64,000 nucleotides of DNA from Glycomyces arizonensis DSM 44726 (GCF_000482705.1 NZ_AXWO01000001.1:372001-436000), one strand, 5' to 3'. Counted from the first letter of the stretch, positions 29,479 through 38,015 are shown. Numbers and translations: made by a program. Notes: a model not told the origin generated them from the sequence alone.

Positions 29479-29700
29479 ATGAACATGAACTGGCGTCTCC
29501 TCGGATGGCTCGTTGCCCTGTTCGGCGGCGCGATCGTCGCGATCTGGCTCGTCGCCACCGTGATCGGATGGATCTTCGGAGCCATCGGGGCCCTCATCAA
29601 GATCGCCCTCATCGTCGGCGTCGTCGGCGGCCTGGTGTTCCTCGGCTGGAAGGCCAAGAACGCCATCGGCGGCTCCGACCGCAAGCAGCTCCGCAGGTAG
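29479..29700 (+). CDS. Small two-helix membrane protein
   Basis: A 73-aa hydrophobic protein with two membrane helices (LGWLVALFGGAIVAIWLVAT and IALIVGVVGGLVFLGW) and a basic C-terminal tail. The ATG at 29479 is preceded by CGGAG. Six bases separate it from the next gene, so they are probably co-transcribed. No family recognised. The GC-rich gap 29199-29478 upstream, shared with plsC, has no gene. Confidence 0.65.
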   Translation: MNMNWRLLGWLVALFGGAIVAIWLVATVIGWIFGAIGALIKIALIVGVVGGLVFLGWKAKNAIGGSDRKQLRR

Positions 29701-29706
29701 CCCCAC

Positions 29707-29916
29707 TTGCAGGGTACCGTCGCACGCTTCAATGAGGACGGCTCCGGCGAGGTCGTCCTCGACAGTGCCGCTGAGGCGGGCCGCCGCGTCGCATTCGGCG
29801 CGGCGGCCTTCGCCGTCTCAGGGCTGCGCTTCCTGCGCCCGGGTCAGCGCGTCCAGCTCGATGTCGACACAGCGGGATCGGTGGTCGCGATCCGCATTCC
29901 CACCATGCGCGCGTAG
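29707..29916 (+). CDS. Cold-shock-like OB-fold small protein
   Basis: A 69-aa protein starting with TTG: MQGTVARFNEDGSGEVVLDS, then VAFGAAAFAVSGLRFLRPGQ and RVQLDVD. The pattern follows the CspA fold (GTV-x-F-x4-G-x-G-V, then a GQRVxxxV strand), but the aromatic RNP motifs are mostly lost. It belongs to the atypical actinobacterial cold-shock-like group, and nucleic-acid binding is uncertain. It directly follows the small membrane protein. Confidence 0.7.
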   Translation: MQGTVARFNEDGSGEVVLDSAAEAGRRVAFGAAAFAVSGLRFLRPGQRVQLDVDTAGSVVAIRIPTMRA

Positions 29917-29965
29917 GAGTGTCAGGGGTTCCCTTTCCTCGTCCGATCCCAGTACGGTATGAGGC

Positions 29966-30856
29966 GTGAGCGGGACACGGAAGCGGGTGGCGGCGGCCGG
30001 CGGCGTGCTGTGGCGCACGGTCGAGGGCGGGCGCATGGAAGTGGTCGCCGTGTGGCGGCCCAAGGTCGGCAACTGGTCGCTGCCCAAGGGCAAGCTCGAC
30101 GACGGGGAGCACCCCTTGACGGCCGCGTGCCGCGAGGTCGAGGAGGAGACCGGCGTGCCGGTCATCCCGCAGATGTGGCTGTGCCGGGCCGCGTACGTGC
30201 TGCCCAACCCGGCCGGGGACGTGTACAAGACCGTCGACTTCTGGTCGATGCGCACCGAGAAGCCCGACGCGGGCTTCGTGGCCGACGAGGAGATCGGCGA
30301 GCGGCGCTGGCTCTCCCTGGCCGAGGCGCGCGATCGGCTCTCCAGGCCGCGCGACCAGCAGGCGCTCAAGGCGTTCTCGGCACTGCCGCCGGTCACCGCC
30401 ACTGTGCTCCTGGTGGCCCCCGCCGAACTCGAGGGCGGCTTCGACGGTCCGGACGTGACGCGGCCGCTCAGCTCGGTCGGCCGCGAGCAGGCGGTGCGCC
30501 TGGCGGCCTTGGCGGCGCTGTACCAGCCCGAGCGGGCGCTGAGCGCGACCGGCAGGGCGAGCGTGCAGACGCTTGAGCCGGTGGCGGCGGCGGTGGGATG
30601 CGAATTGGGCGGCGACTCGGCGTTCGACGCCGATGCGCACGAGCGCAACCCGGCTCGTTCGGGGATGCGACTGCGGGAACTGGCGGGGCCGGGCGGGTGC
30701 GCGATCGTGTGCGCCGGACCGGAGGTCGTCAGCGACACGGTGGCGATCCTGGCCGACGAGGACGAGCTGGCGGTCGCCGACGTCTCCACGCGCGCGGGCG
30801 AGGGGTGGGTCCTGTCGCTGTCGGGGCAGCGCCTCATAGGCGTCGAACGGCTATAG
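29966..30856 (+). CDS. Nudix hydrolase with degenerate histidine-phosphatase domain (MutT1-like)
   Basis: A 296-aa cytoplasmic protein. The N-terminal Nudix domain has the full box GKLDDGEHPLTAACREVEEE-TG (G-x5-E-x7-REUxEExGU), so it is likely active on a nucleoside di/triphosphate such as 8-oxo-dGTP. The C-terminal half follows the phosphoglycerate-mutase fold of mycobacterial MutT1. The catalytic RHG motif is replaced by LLVAPAELEGG, so that half is probably inactive. Its TAG stop (30854-30856) lies inside heptad array C. Confidence 0.88.
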   Translation: MSGTRKRVAAAGGVLWRTVEGGRMEVVAVWRPKVGNWSLPKGKLDDGEHPLTAACREVEEETGVPVIPQMWLCRAAYVLPNPAGDVYKTVDFWSMRTEKPDAGFVADEEIGERRWLSLAEARDRLSRPRDQQALKAFSALPPVTATVLLVAPAELEGGFDGPDVTRPLSSVGREQAVRLAALAALYQPERALSATGRASVQTLEPVAAAVGCELGGDSAFDADAHERNPARSGMRLRELAGPGGCAIVCAGPEVVSDTVAILADEDELAVADVSTRAGEGWVLSLSGQRLIGVERL

Positions 30857-30915
30857 ATTATAGAATATAAGATATAGGTTAAGATCGCAGCTTATAGCTT
30901 ATACGATATAAGAAT
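30851..30915. repeat. AT-rich heptad array C
   Basis: Between two convergent genes. It starts at the Nudix stop and reads CTATAGA, TTATAGA, ATATAAG, ATATAGG, then after a GC break CTTATAG, CTTATAC, GATATAA. It shares TTATAGAATATAAG with array B. Confidence 0.8.
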
Positions 30916-30931
30916 CTGTTCGAGGATCACG

Positions 30932-30961
30932 AAAAGAGGCGGCCGCTCAGCGGCCGCCTTT
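30932..30961. terminator. Bidirectional terminator between convergent genes
   Basis: AAAA-GAGGCGGCCGC-TCA-GCGGCCGCC-TTT: a 9-bp perfect stem flanked by A on one side and T on the other, serving the Nudix gene and the secreted protein gene. Confidence 0.85.
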
Positions 30962-30984
30962 CGCACCTGGTCCGGCGTCCGCGC

Positions 30985-31404
30985 TCAGACGTCGACCTGG
31001 ACCCAGCCGTCGAGGCACATGAGCGCCGCGTATCCGACGGTGTCGCCGATGTAGACCTCCACCCAGTGGAAGCCCTCGCCGCACGGGTCCCCGTACTCCC
31101 CGCCGGGCGTCGAGTCGCAGGACGCCTCGTAGTACTCGCCCGGCTCAAGGTAGTCGAAGTACTCGCTGTCGGTCGTCGGCTCCACCCTGACGCGCACCTC
31201 CGTGCGGTCGGTGTAGACCGCGCAGGTCGTCTGCTCGGTGTCGTCGGCGTCCTGGTCGACATCGACGTCGGAGGGCGAGACCGAGCCCTGGGGGCGCATC
31301 TGCTCCTCGACGGTCTCGGCCGAGGCCGGCGAGGCGGCGGCGAACGTCAGCGCCAAGGCGCCGCCGAGGGCCGCGACCGAACCGAACAGCCTTGTGCTTC
31401 TCAT
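30985..31404 (-). CDS. Small secreted protein, SH3-like
   Basis: A 139-aa protein with a clear Sec signal (MRSTRLFGSVAALGGALALT ... SPASAETV, cleavage after ASA). The mature part is acidic (VDVDQDADDTEQ), then has strands typical of bacterial SH3 domains (EVRVRVEPTTDSEYFDYLEP, HWVEVYIGDTVGYAALMCL). Four or more Cys could form disulfides outside the cell. The function is unknown. It is divergent from alditol oxidase. Confidence 0.75.
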   Translation of the reverse strand: MRSTRLFGSVAALGGALALTFAAASPASAETVEEQMRPQGSVSPSDVDVDQDADDTEQTTCAVYTDRTEVRVRVEPTTDSEYFDYLEPGEYYEASCDSTPGGEYGDPCGEGFHWVEVYIGDTVGYAALMCLDGWVQVDV

Positions 31405-31616
31405 GTTTCGCTCCTTGATTCATCGGTGTGCGGCGGAATCTCCGCACCGACGATGTTTCCAGCATTATCGGAATCCAGGGACGAAACCGGGAATGGCGCG
31501 GCTGCTGATATCCGACAGTCCGGAACTGCGGCTCCGCGACCGCCGATCCCTTGGAACCGGTAGCGGGCGGGCGCCGCGGTACCGTTGCCTCCGCCAGTCA
31601 GCATAAGGAGGACATC

Positions 31617-33011
31617 GTGCCAGGTTACGGCTCGCCAGCGTCGCCGACGGGATCGAGCGCCCCCGGGGGTCCGGGGGACGCGCCGCTCACCAACTGGGCG
31701 GGCAACGTCGCGTTCGCCCCCGAACGCTTCGAACCGGCCTCGAGCATCGAGGCCGCCCGCGAGATCGTGGCCGCGGCGCCGCGGCTGCGGGTGCTCGGCT
31801 CGGGCCACTCCTTCAACGCCATCGCGGACTCCTCCGCCGTCCTGCTCTCGCTCAGCGGGATCGAGCCGGAGGTGACGATCGACGCCGAGGCGCGCGAGGT
31901 GCGGGCCTCGGGGTGGATCACGTACGCGGCCCTGGGCCGGGCCGTCCACGAGGCCGGGTTCGCGCTGCACAACTTCGCCTCGCTCCCCCACATCTCGGTG
32001 GCCGGGTCGATCGCCACCGGCACGCACGGCTCGGGCGACGGCAGCGGCAACCTCGCGACCGCCGTGGCGGCCTTGGAGTTCATCGGCGCCGACGGCGAGG
32101 TCCGCACCCTCAGGCGCGGCGAGCCCGATTTCGCGGGCGCCGTGGTCCATCTGGGGGCCTTGGGGGTGATCACGGCCGTGACGCTGGACCTGCTGCCGGC
32201 GTTCGAGATGCGCCAGTACGTCTACGACGGCCTGTCGTTCGACGCGGCGGTGGCCCATTTCGACGAGCTGACCTCCTCGGCGTACAGCACGAGCATGTTC
32301 ACGCCGTGGGGCGCCGATCCGTCGTTCCAGTTCTGGACCAAGCAGCGCGTGGCCGACCAGACGCAGCCGTTCCCGGCCTCGCAGCGGTTCGGCGCGCCGC
32401 TGGCCGACGGGCCGCGCCACCCGATTCCGGGCGTCGATCCGGCGGCGTGCACCGAGCAGCAGGGGCGGACCGGTCCGGCGCACGAGCGGCTGCCGCACTT
32501 CCGGCCCGAGTTCACACCCAGCGCGGGCGAGGAACTCCAGTCGGAGTACCTGGTGGACCGGGCCGACGCCCCGGCGGCGCTGGAGGCGCTGCGGGCGGTC
32601 TCGGAGCGGCTGGCGCCGGTGGTGCAGATCAGTGAGGTGCGCACGATGGCGGCCGATGATCTGTGGCTTTCGCCGGCCTATGGACGGGACACTGTGGGCC
32701 TCCACTTCACGTGGGTGCGCGACTATGCCTCGGTTCGGCCCGTCATGGGAGTGGTGGAGGAAGTGCTCGCTCCGTTCGCTCCGCGGCCCCATTGGGGGAA
32801 ATTGTTCACGATTCCCATTCCCGAAATCCGCTCGCAATATCCCCGAATGGGGGACTTCGAAAAACTGCGGGACCGCACCGATCCAGAGGGGAAGTTCGTG
32901 AACGACTTCTGCGCGGAACTGCTCGGGGGAAGCGCCCGATTACGCGTAGTGTCGGCCTATCCGACGGTACGAGGACGCGGGCATAGCCGAGGGCATTCAG
33001 GTGGATCCTGA
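31617..33011 (+). CDS. Alditol oxidase (FAD), with C-terminal run-on
   Basis: FAD-linked oxidase of the vanillyl-alcohol-oxidase fold, close to Streptomyces AldO, which oxidises xylitol and sorbitol to aldoses with O2. It has 464 aa against about 420 for AldO. VLGSGHSFNAIAD contains the His that binds FAD covalently. SLPHISVAGSIATGTHGSG and the C-terminal HWGKLFTIP also match. The GTG start has a perfect AAGGAGG. The family end is near FVNDFCAELLG. The remaining 25 residues run into the terminator hairpin, and a one-base change in GGGGG (32925-32929) would give a stop 9 codons later. A frameshift is likely. Confidence 0.88.
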   Translation: MPGYGSPASPTGSSAPGGPGDAPLTNWAGNVAFAPERFEPASSIEAAREIVAAAPRLRVLGSGHSFNAIADSSAVLLSLSGIEPEVTIDAEAREVRASGWITYAALGRAVHEAGFALHNFASLPHISVAGSIATGTHGSGDGSGNLATAVAALEFIGADGEVRTLRRGEPDFAGAVVHLGALGVITAVTLDLLPAFEMRQYVYDGLSFDAAVAHFDELTSSAYSTSMFTPWGADPSFQFWTKQRVADQTQPFPASQRFGAPLADGPRHPIPGVDPAACTEQQGRTGPAHERLPHFRPEFTPSAGEELQSEYLVDRADAPAALEALRAVSERLAPVVQISEVRTMAADDLWLSPAYGRDTVGLHFTWVRDYASVRPVMGVVEEVLAPFAPRPHWGKLFTIPIPEIRSQYPRMGDFEKLRDRTDPEGKFVNDFCAELLGGSARLRVVSAYPTVRGRGHSRGHSGGS

Positions 33012-33019
33012 ATGCCCTC
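32989..33019 (+). terminator. Terminator that contains the present aldO stop codon
   Basis: GAGGGCATTCAG-GTGGATC-CTGAATGCCCTC, a 12-bp perfect stem. The annotated TGA (33009-33011) is within the 3' arm, which is unusual. Confidence 0.8.
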
Positions 33020-33084
33020 TGTCCCCGTGCGAGTGCAATGTTGATGCGCCGCGGAGACCCGGAATGCCACCGGGCCGTAGATCT

Positions 33085-33648
33085 TCAGCGGCGCCCGCTG
33101 CGCTTGGCGGCGGTGCCGCGCCCCGACGTCTTCTTCGCCGCGGTCTTCTTCGCGGTGGTCTTCGTGGCCGCCTTGCGCGTGGCCTTCTTGGGTGCGGCGG
33201 TCTTCTTGGCGGCGGCCCGTTTGGCGCCCCCGACCCTGCCCGTGGCGACGGAGCGGGTGCCGGAACTGGCGGCCCGCGTGGTCTTCTTGGCCGCCTTCTT
33301 GGCGGTCTTCTTCGCCGTCGACTTCGTGGCGGACGAGGCGCTCTTCTTCGCGGTGGACGCCCTCGACATCTTCCGCTTTCCCGTCACCAGTTCTTTGAAA
33401 CCAGTACCGGGCCGGAACGCCGGGATTACCGTCTTCTTGACCTTCACCGCTTCACCGGTGCGCGGGTTGCGCGCCATGCGCGCGGCCCGCTGGCGCTTCT
33501 CGAAGACGCCGAATCCGGCGAAGGAGACCTTCTCTCCTTTCACCACAGCCCGCTGAATCTCGTCGATCGCCACATCCACGACTTCCTTCGCGGCCTGACG
33601 GTCACCGGTGCGAGCGGCTATCCGGTCTACGAACTCTGCCTTGTTCAC
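33085..33648 (-). CDS. HU-family DNA-binding protein with long Lys/Ala tail (HupS/HupB type)
   Basis: A 187-aa nucleoid protein. Residues 1-92 are the HU fold (MNKAEFVDRIAARTGDRQAA, FAGFGVFEKRQRAARMARNP, the DNA-binding beta arm). Residues 93-187 are a histone-H1-like tail of KKTAKK, KKAAKK and KKTSGRG repeats. The two-domain form is specific to actinobacteria. The order leuCD-HU is conserved in Streptomyces. The start at 33648 is GTG, with GGGAGGGAAGG upstream. Convergent T-runs at 33740-33775 flank a short hairpin. Confidence 0.93.
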   Translation of the reverse strand: MNKAEFVDRIAARTGDRQAAKEVVDVAIDEIQRAVVKGEKVSFAGFGVFEKRQRAARMARNPRTGEAVKVKKTVIPAFRPGTGFKELVTGKRKMSRASTAKKSASSATKSTAKKTAKKAAKKTTRAASSGTRSVATGRVGGAKRAAAKKTAAPKKATRKAATKTTAKKTAAKKTSGRGTAAKRSGRR

Positions 33649-33818
33649 GAGTCCTTCCCTCCCGATAAGGTTGTCTAGCTAAACCAGCCGTTAAGCGCAC
33701 GGTATGACGTTTCGAAAGCGAACGCAACTGTTTCGGGGAAAAAACCCCTTGTGTCGCAGGGCTTTTTTATTTGGACGCCCGAAATCGACGCTCACAACCC
33801 CGTTGGGACGGGCCGAAA

Positions 33819-33859
33819 CACGTCTGGAGCCGGTGGGCGTCCCACCGGCTCCAGACGTG
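33819..33859 (-). terminator. Terminator of the leuCD operon
   Basis: A 19-bp perfect stem (CACGTCTGGAGCCGGTGGG with its complement) around a 3-base loop, followed on the minus strand by TTTCGG. It is 27 bases after the leuD stop. Confidence 0.9.
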
Positions 33860-33885
33860 AACAATGCGATTATCGGCGCCCGCCG

Positions 33886-34485
33886 CTAGGCGGCACTGGG
33901 CAGAGTCCTAGGCCGCCAAGCGTCCCGATTCGATTCGAAGGCCGCGATCCGGGCCTCGTCGCGGAGGGTCAGGGCGACGTCGTCGAGGCCCTCCATCAGG
34001 CGCCAGCGGGCGAAGTCGTCGAACTCGAAGGCCCAGCTGCGGCCCTGCGCGCGGACTTCCTTCTCGACCAGGTCGACCGTGACCTCCACGGTCGGGTCGG
34101 CCTCGACGGCCCCCCACAGCTCCTCGACCGCCTCGCTCGGCAGTTCCACAGTCAACAGACCGTTCTTGAGCGAGTTGCCGCGGAAGATGTCACCGAATCG
34201 GGGGGCGACGACGGCCTTGAACCCGTAGTCCTTCAGCGCCCAGACCGCGTGCTCGCGCGAGGATCCGGTGCCGAACTCGGTTCCGGCGATCAGGATGGTG
34301 GCGTCGCGGAAGTCGTCCTGGTTCAGGACGAACTTCGGGTCGTCGCGCCACTCGGCGAACAGGCCGTCCTCGAAGCCGGTCTTGGTGACCCGCTTGAGGT
34401 AGACGGCGGGGATGATCTGGTCGGTGTCGACGTTCGAGCGCCGCAGCGGGAGCGCGGTGCCGGTGTGCGTCGTGACTTTCTCCAT
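33886..34485 (-). CDS. leuD: 3-isopropylmalate dehydratase small subunit
   Basis: Swivel domain of isopropylmalate isomerase (leucine synthesis). It has 199 aa with [40 protein letters not shown], and [20 protein letters not shown]. The ATG at 34485 is 14 bases after leuC, and the two subunits form the enzyme. Confidence 0.97.
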   Translation of the reverse strand: MEKVTTHTGTALPLRRSNVDTDQIIPAVYLKRVTKTGFEDGLFAEWRDDPKFVLNQDDFRDATILIAGTEFGTGSSREHAVWALKDYGFKAVVAPRFGDIFRGNSLKNGLLTVELPSEAVEELWGAVEADPTVEVTVDLVEKEVRAQGRSWAFEFDDFARWRLMEGLDDVALTLRDEARIAAFESNRDAWRPRTLPSAA

Positions 34486-34499
34486 GTCCCTGTCCTCTC

Positions 34500-35927
34500 T
34501 CACAGGTCGGCCGGGCCGGCGAGGCGCCCGGCGACGGCGGTGGCGGCGGCGACGGCCGGGCTCACGAGGTGCGTGCGCCCGCCCTTGCCCTGGCGGCCCT
34601 CGAAGTTGCGGTTCGAGGTCGAGGCGGCCCGCTGGCCGGGCGTCAGCTGGTCCGGGTTCATGCCCAGGCACATCGAGCAGCCCGCGAAGCGCCAGTCGGC
34701 GCCGGCCTCGGTGAAGACCTTGTCGAGCCCTTCGGCCATGGCCTGCTCCCGCACGCGGGCCGAGCCGGGCACGACCATCATGTTGACGCCGTCGGCGACC
34801 TTGCGGCCCTTGATGACCTCGGCGGCGGCCCGGAGGTCCTCGATGCGGCCGTTGGTGCACGAGCCGAGGAAGACGACGTCGACGCCGACCTCGCGCATCG
34901 GCGTGCCCGCCTCCAGGCCCATGTAGGCCAGGGCGTTCTCGGCGGTCGAGCGCTCGATCGGGTCCTCGTAGGCGGCCGGGTCCGGCACGGCGCCGGAGAG
35001 CTCGACGCCCTGGCCGGGGTTGGTGCCCCAGGTGACGAACGGGCTCAGTTCGGCCGCGTCGATGACGATCTCGCGGTCGAAGACGGCGCCCTCGTCGGTC
35101 TTGAGGCCGCGCCAGTACGCGACGGCGGCGTCCCAGTCCTCGCCGGTGGGCGCGTGGTCGCGGCCCTTGACGTAGGCGAAGGTCTTCTCGTCGGGGGCGA
35201 TCATGCCCGCCTTGGCGCCCCACTCGATGGACATGTTGCACACCGTCATGCGGCCCTCCATGGAGAGCTCCTCGACGGCCTGGCCGCGGTATTCGACGAT
35301 GTGGCCCTTGCCGCCGCCGGTGCCGGTGATCGAGATGACCTTCAGGATGAGGTCCTTGGCGCTGACGCCTTCGGGCAGCGAGCCGTTGACGGTGACGGCC
35401 ATGGTCTTCGGCTTGGACTGCGGCAGCGTCTGGGTGGCGAGCACGTGCTCGACCTCGCTGGTGCCGATGCCGAACGCGATCGAGCCGAACGCGCCGTGCG
35501 TGGAGGTGTGGGAGTCACCGCAGACGACGGTCATGCCCGGCTGGGTGAGTCCCAGCTGCGGGCCCACCACGTGGACCACGCCCTGCTCGGCGTCGCCCAG
35601 GGAGTGGATCCGCACCCCGAACTCCTCGCAGTTCGCCCGCAGCGTCTCGATCTGCTTGCGCGAGGTCGGGTCGGCGATGGTGAACAGGTTGTCGGTGGGC
35701 GTGTTGTGGTCCTCGGTGGCGAGGGTGAGGTCGGTGCGGCGCACCTTGCGCCCGGCCTGGCGCAGGCCGTCGAACGCCTGCGGGCTGGTGACCTCGTGGA
35801 GCAGGTGCAGGTCGATGTAGAGCAGATCGGGCTGTTCGCCGTCGGATCGCACTACGTGGTCGTCCCAGACCTTCTCGGCCAAGGTTCGCGGCCGCGTCGC
35901 CTCGGTTCCTTGTGGTGTACGTGACAT
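34500..35927 (-). CDS. leuC: 3-isopropylmalate dehydratase large subunit
   Basis: A 475-aa 4Fe-4S aconitase-family subunit. The cluster cysteines are in [18 protein letters not shown] and [15 protein letters not shown], and the substrate loop is [20 protein letters not shown]. It starts at the ATG at 35927 and is divergent from the IclR-type regulator, which should control it. Confidence 0.97.
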   Translation of the reverse strand: MSRTPQGTEATRPRTLAEKVWDDHVVRSDGEQPDLLYIDLHLLHEVTSPQAFDGLRQAGRKVRRTDLTLATEDHNTPTDNLFTIADPTSRKQIETLRANCEEFGVRIHSLGDAEQGVVHVVGPQLGLTQPGMTVVCGDSHTSTHGAFGSIAFGIGTSEVEHVLATQTLPQSKPKTMAVTVNGSLPEGVSAKDLILKVISITGTGGGKGHIVEYRGQAVEELSMEGRMTVCNMSIEWGAKAGMIAPDEKTFAYVKGRDHAPTGEDWDAAVAYWRGLKTDEGAVFDREIVIDAAELSPFVTWGTNPGQGVELSGAVPDPAAYEDPIERSTAENALAYMGLEAGTPMREVGVDVVFLGSCTNGRIEDLRAAAEVIKGRKVADGVNMMVVPGSARVREQAMAEGLDKVFTEAGADWRFAGCSMCLGMNPDQLTPGQRAASTSNRNFEGRQGKGGRTHLVSPAVAAATAVAGRLAGPADL

Positions 35928-35979
35928 CTTCTATCCCAGTCGTTGGACTTCTCGAATAATGGGAGGTAATGTTCAGCTC

Positions 35980-36681
35980 GTGAGAACGAATACTATCAGC
36001 GGAGTGGGCGTCCTCGACAAGGCGGTGCTCATCCTCACTGCTTGCACCAACGGCGCCAGCCTGGCTGAACTCGTGCACGAGACGGGACTGCCCAGGGCCA
36101 CGGCCCACCGCCTCGCGCAGGCCCTCGAAGCCCACGAGATGCTCCAGCGCGACCACGAAGGGCGCTGGCGGCCCGGCCCCAAGCTCGGCGAGCTCGCCGG
36201 GTCCACCGCCGACGTCCTCCTCAGCGCCGCCGAGCCGGTCCTGAACCTCCTGCGGGACCAGACCGGGGAGTCGACGCAGCTGTACCGCCGCCGCGCCGAC
36301 GAGCGCATCTGCGTGGCCGCCGCCGAGCGGGCCTCCGGACTGCGGGACACCGTCCCGGTGGGCGCGACGCTGCCGATGACGGCCGGTTCGGGCGCGCAGG
36401 TGCTCCTCGCCTGGGAGCCGCCGGAGGGCATCCTGCCGCTGCTGCCGAAGTGCCGCTTCTCGTCCAAGACCCTCGCCGAGGTGCGCCGCCGGGGCTTCGC
36501 CCAGTCGGTGGCCGAGCGCGAGGCGGGCGTGGTCAGCGTCTCGGCGCCCGTGCGGGACAAGACCGGCCGCGTGGTGGCCGCGATCTCGGTCTCGGGTCCC
36601 TTGGAGCGCCTCGGCCGCCGCCCCGGCGACCGCCTCGGCATGGCCGTCATCCGCGCCGGCCAGAAGCTCTCCGGCCTCTGA
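35980..36681 (+). CDS. IclR-family regulator (NdgR/LtbR-like)
   Basis: A 233-aa regulator with an N-terminal winged helix (GVGVLDKAVLILTACTNGAS, then LVHETGLPRATAHRLAQALE) and a C-terminal effector domain (TGESTQLYRRRADERICVAA). Its position opposite leuCD matches NdgR of Streptomyces and LtbR of Corynebacterium, which control leucine and other amino-acid genes. The GTG at 35980 fits the family start. An ATG at 35959 is in frame, but its ribosome site lies inside it. Confidence 0.9.
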   Translation: MRTNTISGVGVLDKAVLILTACTNGASLAELVHETGLPRATAHRLAQALEAHEMLQRDHEGRWRPGPKLGELAGSTADVLLSAAEPVLNLLRDQTGESTQLYRRRADERICVAAAERASGLRDTVPVGATLPMTAGSGAQVLLAWEPPEGILPLLPKCRFSSKTLAEVRRRGFAQSVAEREAGVVSVSAPVRDKTGRVVAAISVSGPLERLGRRPGDRLGMAVIRAGQKLSGL

Positions 36682-36695
36682 CCGGGGAAGCGGCT

Positions 36696-36860
36696 ATGTC
36701 ACGCGACGAAACGCCGTCCTTCAAGACATTGCTTCGCGAACCGCCCTGCATCGACGACTTCCCCGACACCACCGACCTCCGCCGCGAGCTGCCGCGCGAG
36801 GCCGACCTGGATTCGGACTCCCTCAGCCAAGGAGCTCCCGCACCAGAAACTCGGTCTTAG
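36696..36860 (+). CDS. Possible small acidic protein
   Basis: A 54-aa frame (MSRDETPSFKTLLREPPCID and on) directly after the IclR-type gene, with GGGGAAG upstream. It overlaps the 3' end of the opposing nucleotidyltransferase-like gene by 38 bases. No family is recognised, and it could be spurious. Confidence 0.35.
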   Translation: MSRDETPSFKTLLREPPCIDDFPDTTDLRRELPREADLDSDSLSQGAPAPETRS

Positions 36861-37335
36861 GTGGGAGCAGATGCGGCGGATAGGTCTCCACGACACAGGC
36901 GAGGGCCTCATCGACGGAGGCGAATCCGCATAGGCGGTACAGCGTCAGAAGATCTTCGGCGTCCCGCTCAACCCTGGCGGCGATCGCCTTCATGGCGAAC
37001 AGGTATCGAGGTGAGGCCACTCGCACCGCGATCCCGGGCGCGTCGAACAGAACCGTCGCGTTCGCGTCCATGCCGGGAAGGAAGCCTTTCACCGCGTCAT
37101 TGAGCCAGTCATCGCGAAGGCCATGGCGCTCCCCGACTTCCCTGGCCGCCTCGTAGACGACCTGCTTCGGCTCGAAGACCGCATCGAGATCGCGGGTGGC
37201 GCGCCTGGTGTTGTAGGCCAAGGCCATCACCGCCCCGCCGACGAGGAAGAGCTCCGCCCGCTCATCGGCCTCGGCGAGCGTCACCCCTAGATCCGTCAGC
37301 AACTCCAGGATGGCGTCTCGGTCGAGCAGGCTCAT
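36823..37335 (-). CDS. DUF6036-family nucleotidyltransferase-like protein (possible toxin)
   Basis: A 170-aa protein with the nucleotidyltransferase pattern FLVGGAVMALAYNTRRATRD-LD (GG-x-A...RxTxDxD), then ASPRYLFAMKAIAARVERDA with a conserved Lys and the pair EDL. The gene overlaps the upstream XRE gene by 4 bases (ATGA). Pairs of XRE regulator plus DUF6036 gene are widespread and suspected to be toxin-antitoxin modules related to AbiE-type nucleotidyltransferases. Activity is not proven for this one. Confidence 0.8.
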   Translation of the reverse strand: MSLLDRDAILELLTDLGVTLAEADERAELFLVGGAVMALAYNTRRATRDLDAVFEPKQVVYEAAREVGERHGLRDDWLNDAVKGFLPGMDANATVLFDAPGIAVRVASPRYLFAMKAIAARVERDAEDLLTLYRLCGFASVDEALACVVETYPPHLLPPKTEFLVRELLG

Positions 37336-37946
37336 ACGCTCTCCAGCGACGCATGGTCGAGGAACACGCCGCGGCTGGCCAGTTCCTGCTGAGCGGATCC
37401 GGCGGACAGCGCGGCGAGTCCGGGCATCGGCCTGCCCATCAGTTCTTCGATCACGAACCAGAACCGCCGAAGAAACCGGCCCGGCGCGCTTGCCCACCCA
37501 GGAACGGAAAGGCCCGCACGGCGGCTGACATACTCGGCTATCCCGGCCAAGAGCGCGTCCCAGCGCTCGTCTCCGGTGCCGTCGGGCTCGACGCGCACGG
37601 CCCGTCGCACTACGGCCCGGTCGGCACCGTCGATGTCGTCGAGGAACTGAATGACGTGGCGGAGCGCCTCACTGGCATCCCCCGCCTTCAGCGAGGCCCG
37701 GACTTCGTCGGCCGTTCGCTCCAGCGACGGCGCTGCCGGGCGCCCGGCAGCGAATGTCGGCTCGACGCCGACGGCTCGGGCGTACCGCTCCAGCGTGCTG
37801 AGCCGCGGATCGGAGCGACCGGATTCGAGGCGGGCGATGGCGGACTGGGTCGTACCGATCCTCTCGGCGATGTCGGCCTGCGACAGCCTCAACTCGATCC
37901 GAGCCGCCCGCAAGCGCTCGACCACCGTCGACGAAAGTCTGTTCAC
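37332..37946 (-). CDS. XRE-family HTH regulator, partner of DUF6036 (possible antitoxin)
   Basis: A 204-aa protein. Residues 6-60 form an XRE helix-turn-helix (LRAARIELRLSQADIAERIG, TTQSAIARLESGRSDPRLST). The C-terminal part has the block LSVPGWASAPGRFLRRFWFV and ends ASRGVFLDHASLESV, which recurs in regulators paired with DUF6036 proteins. The GTG at 37946 lies 6 bases from a TATAAT box, so the mRNA is probably leaderless. Confidence 0.82.
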   Translation of the reverse strand: MNRLSSTVVERLRAARIELRLSQADIAERIGTTQSAIARLESGRSDPRLSTLERYARAVGVEPTFAAGRPAAPSLERTADEVRASLKAGDASEALRHVIQFLDDIDGADRAVVRRAVRVEPDGTGDERWDALLAGIAEYVSRRAGLSVPGWASAPGRFLRRFWFVIEELMGRPMPGLAALSAGSAQQELASRGVFLDHASLESV

Positions 37947-37953
37947 GAAGCGA

Positions 37954-37973
37954 TTATAGCGTATGCGCTATAA
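37954..37973. promoter_or_regulatory. Operator/promoter of the XRE-DUF6036 pair
   Basis: TTATAGCG-TATG-CGCTATAA, 8-bp perfect arms. On the minus strand the inner arm contains TATAAT, placed 6 bases before the GTG, so the palindrome covers the -10 element. It is a good site for autorepression by the XRE protein. Confidence 0.75.
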
Positions 37974-38015
37974 TATGCGAGCGCCATTGCCAAACTGCTC
38001 CAGGACCCGGCCCGC

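Noticed and set aside
29407-29732. Minus-strand frames opposite the small membrane protein and cold-shock-like genes
   Set aside because: Codon bias and composition favour the plus strand. The minus frames are Arg/Thr-rich shadows.
33740-33778. Riboswitch or small RNA upstream of the HU gene
   Set aside because: Only a 4-bp CCCT/AGGG hairpin flanked by T-runs on both strands is seen; at most a weak bidirectional terminator.
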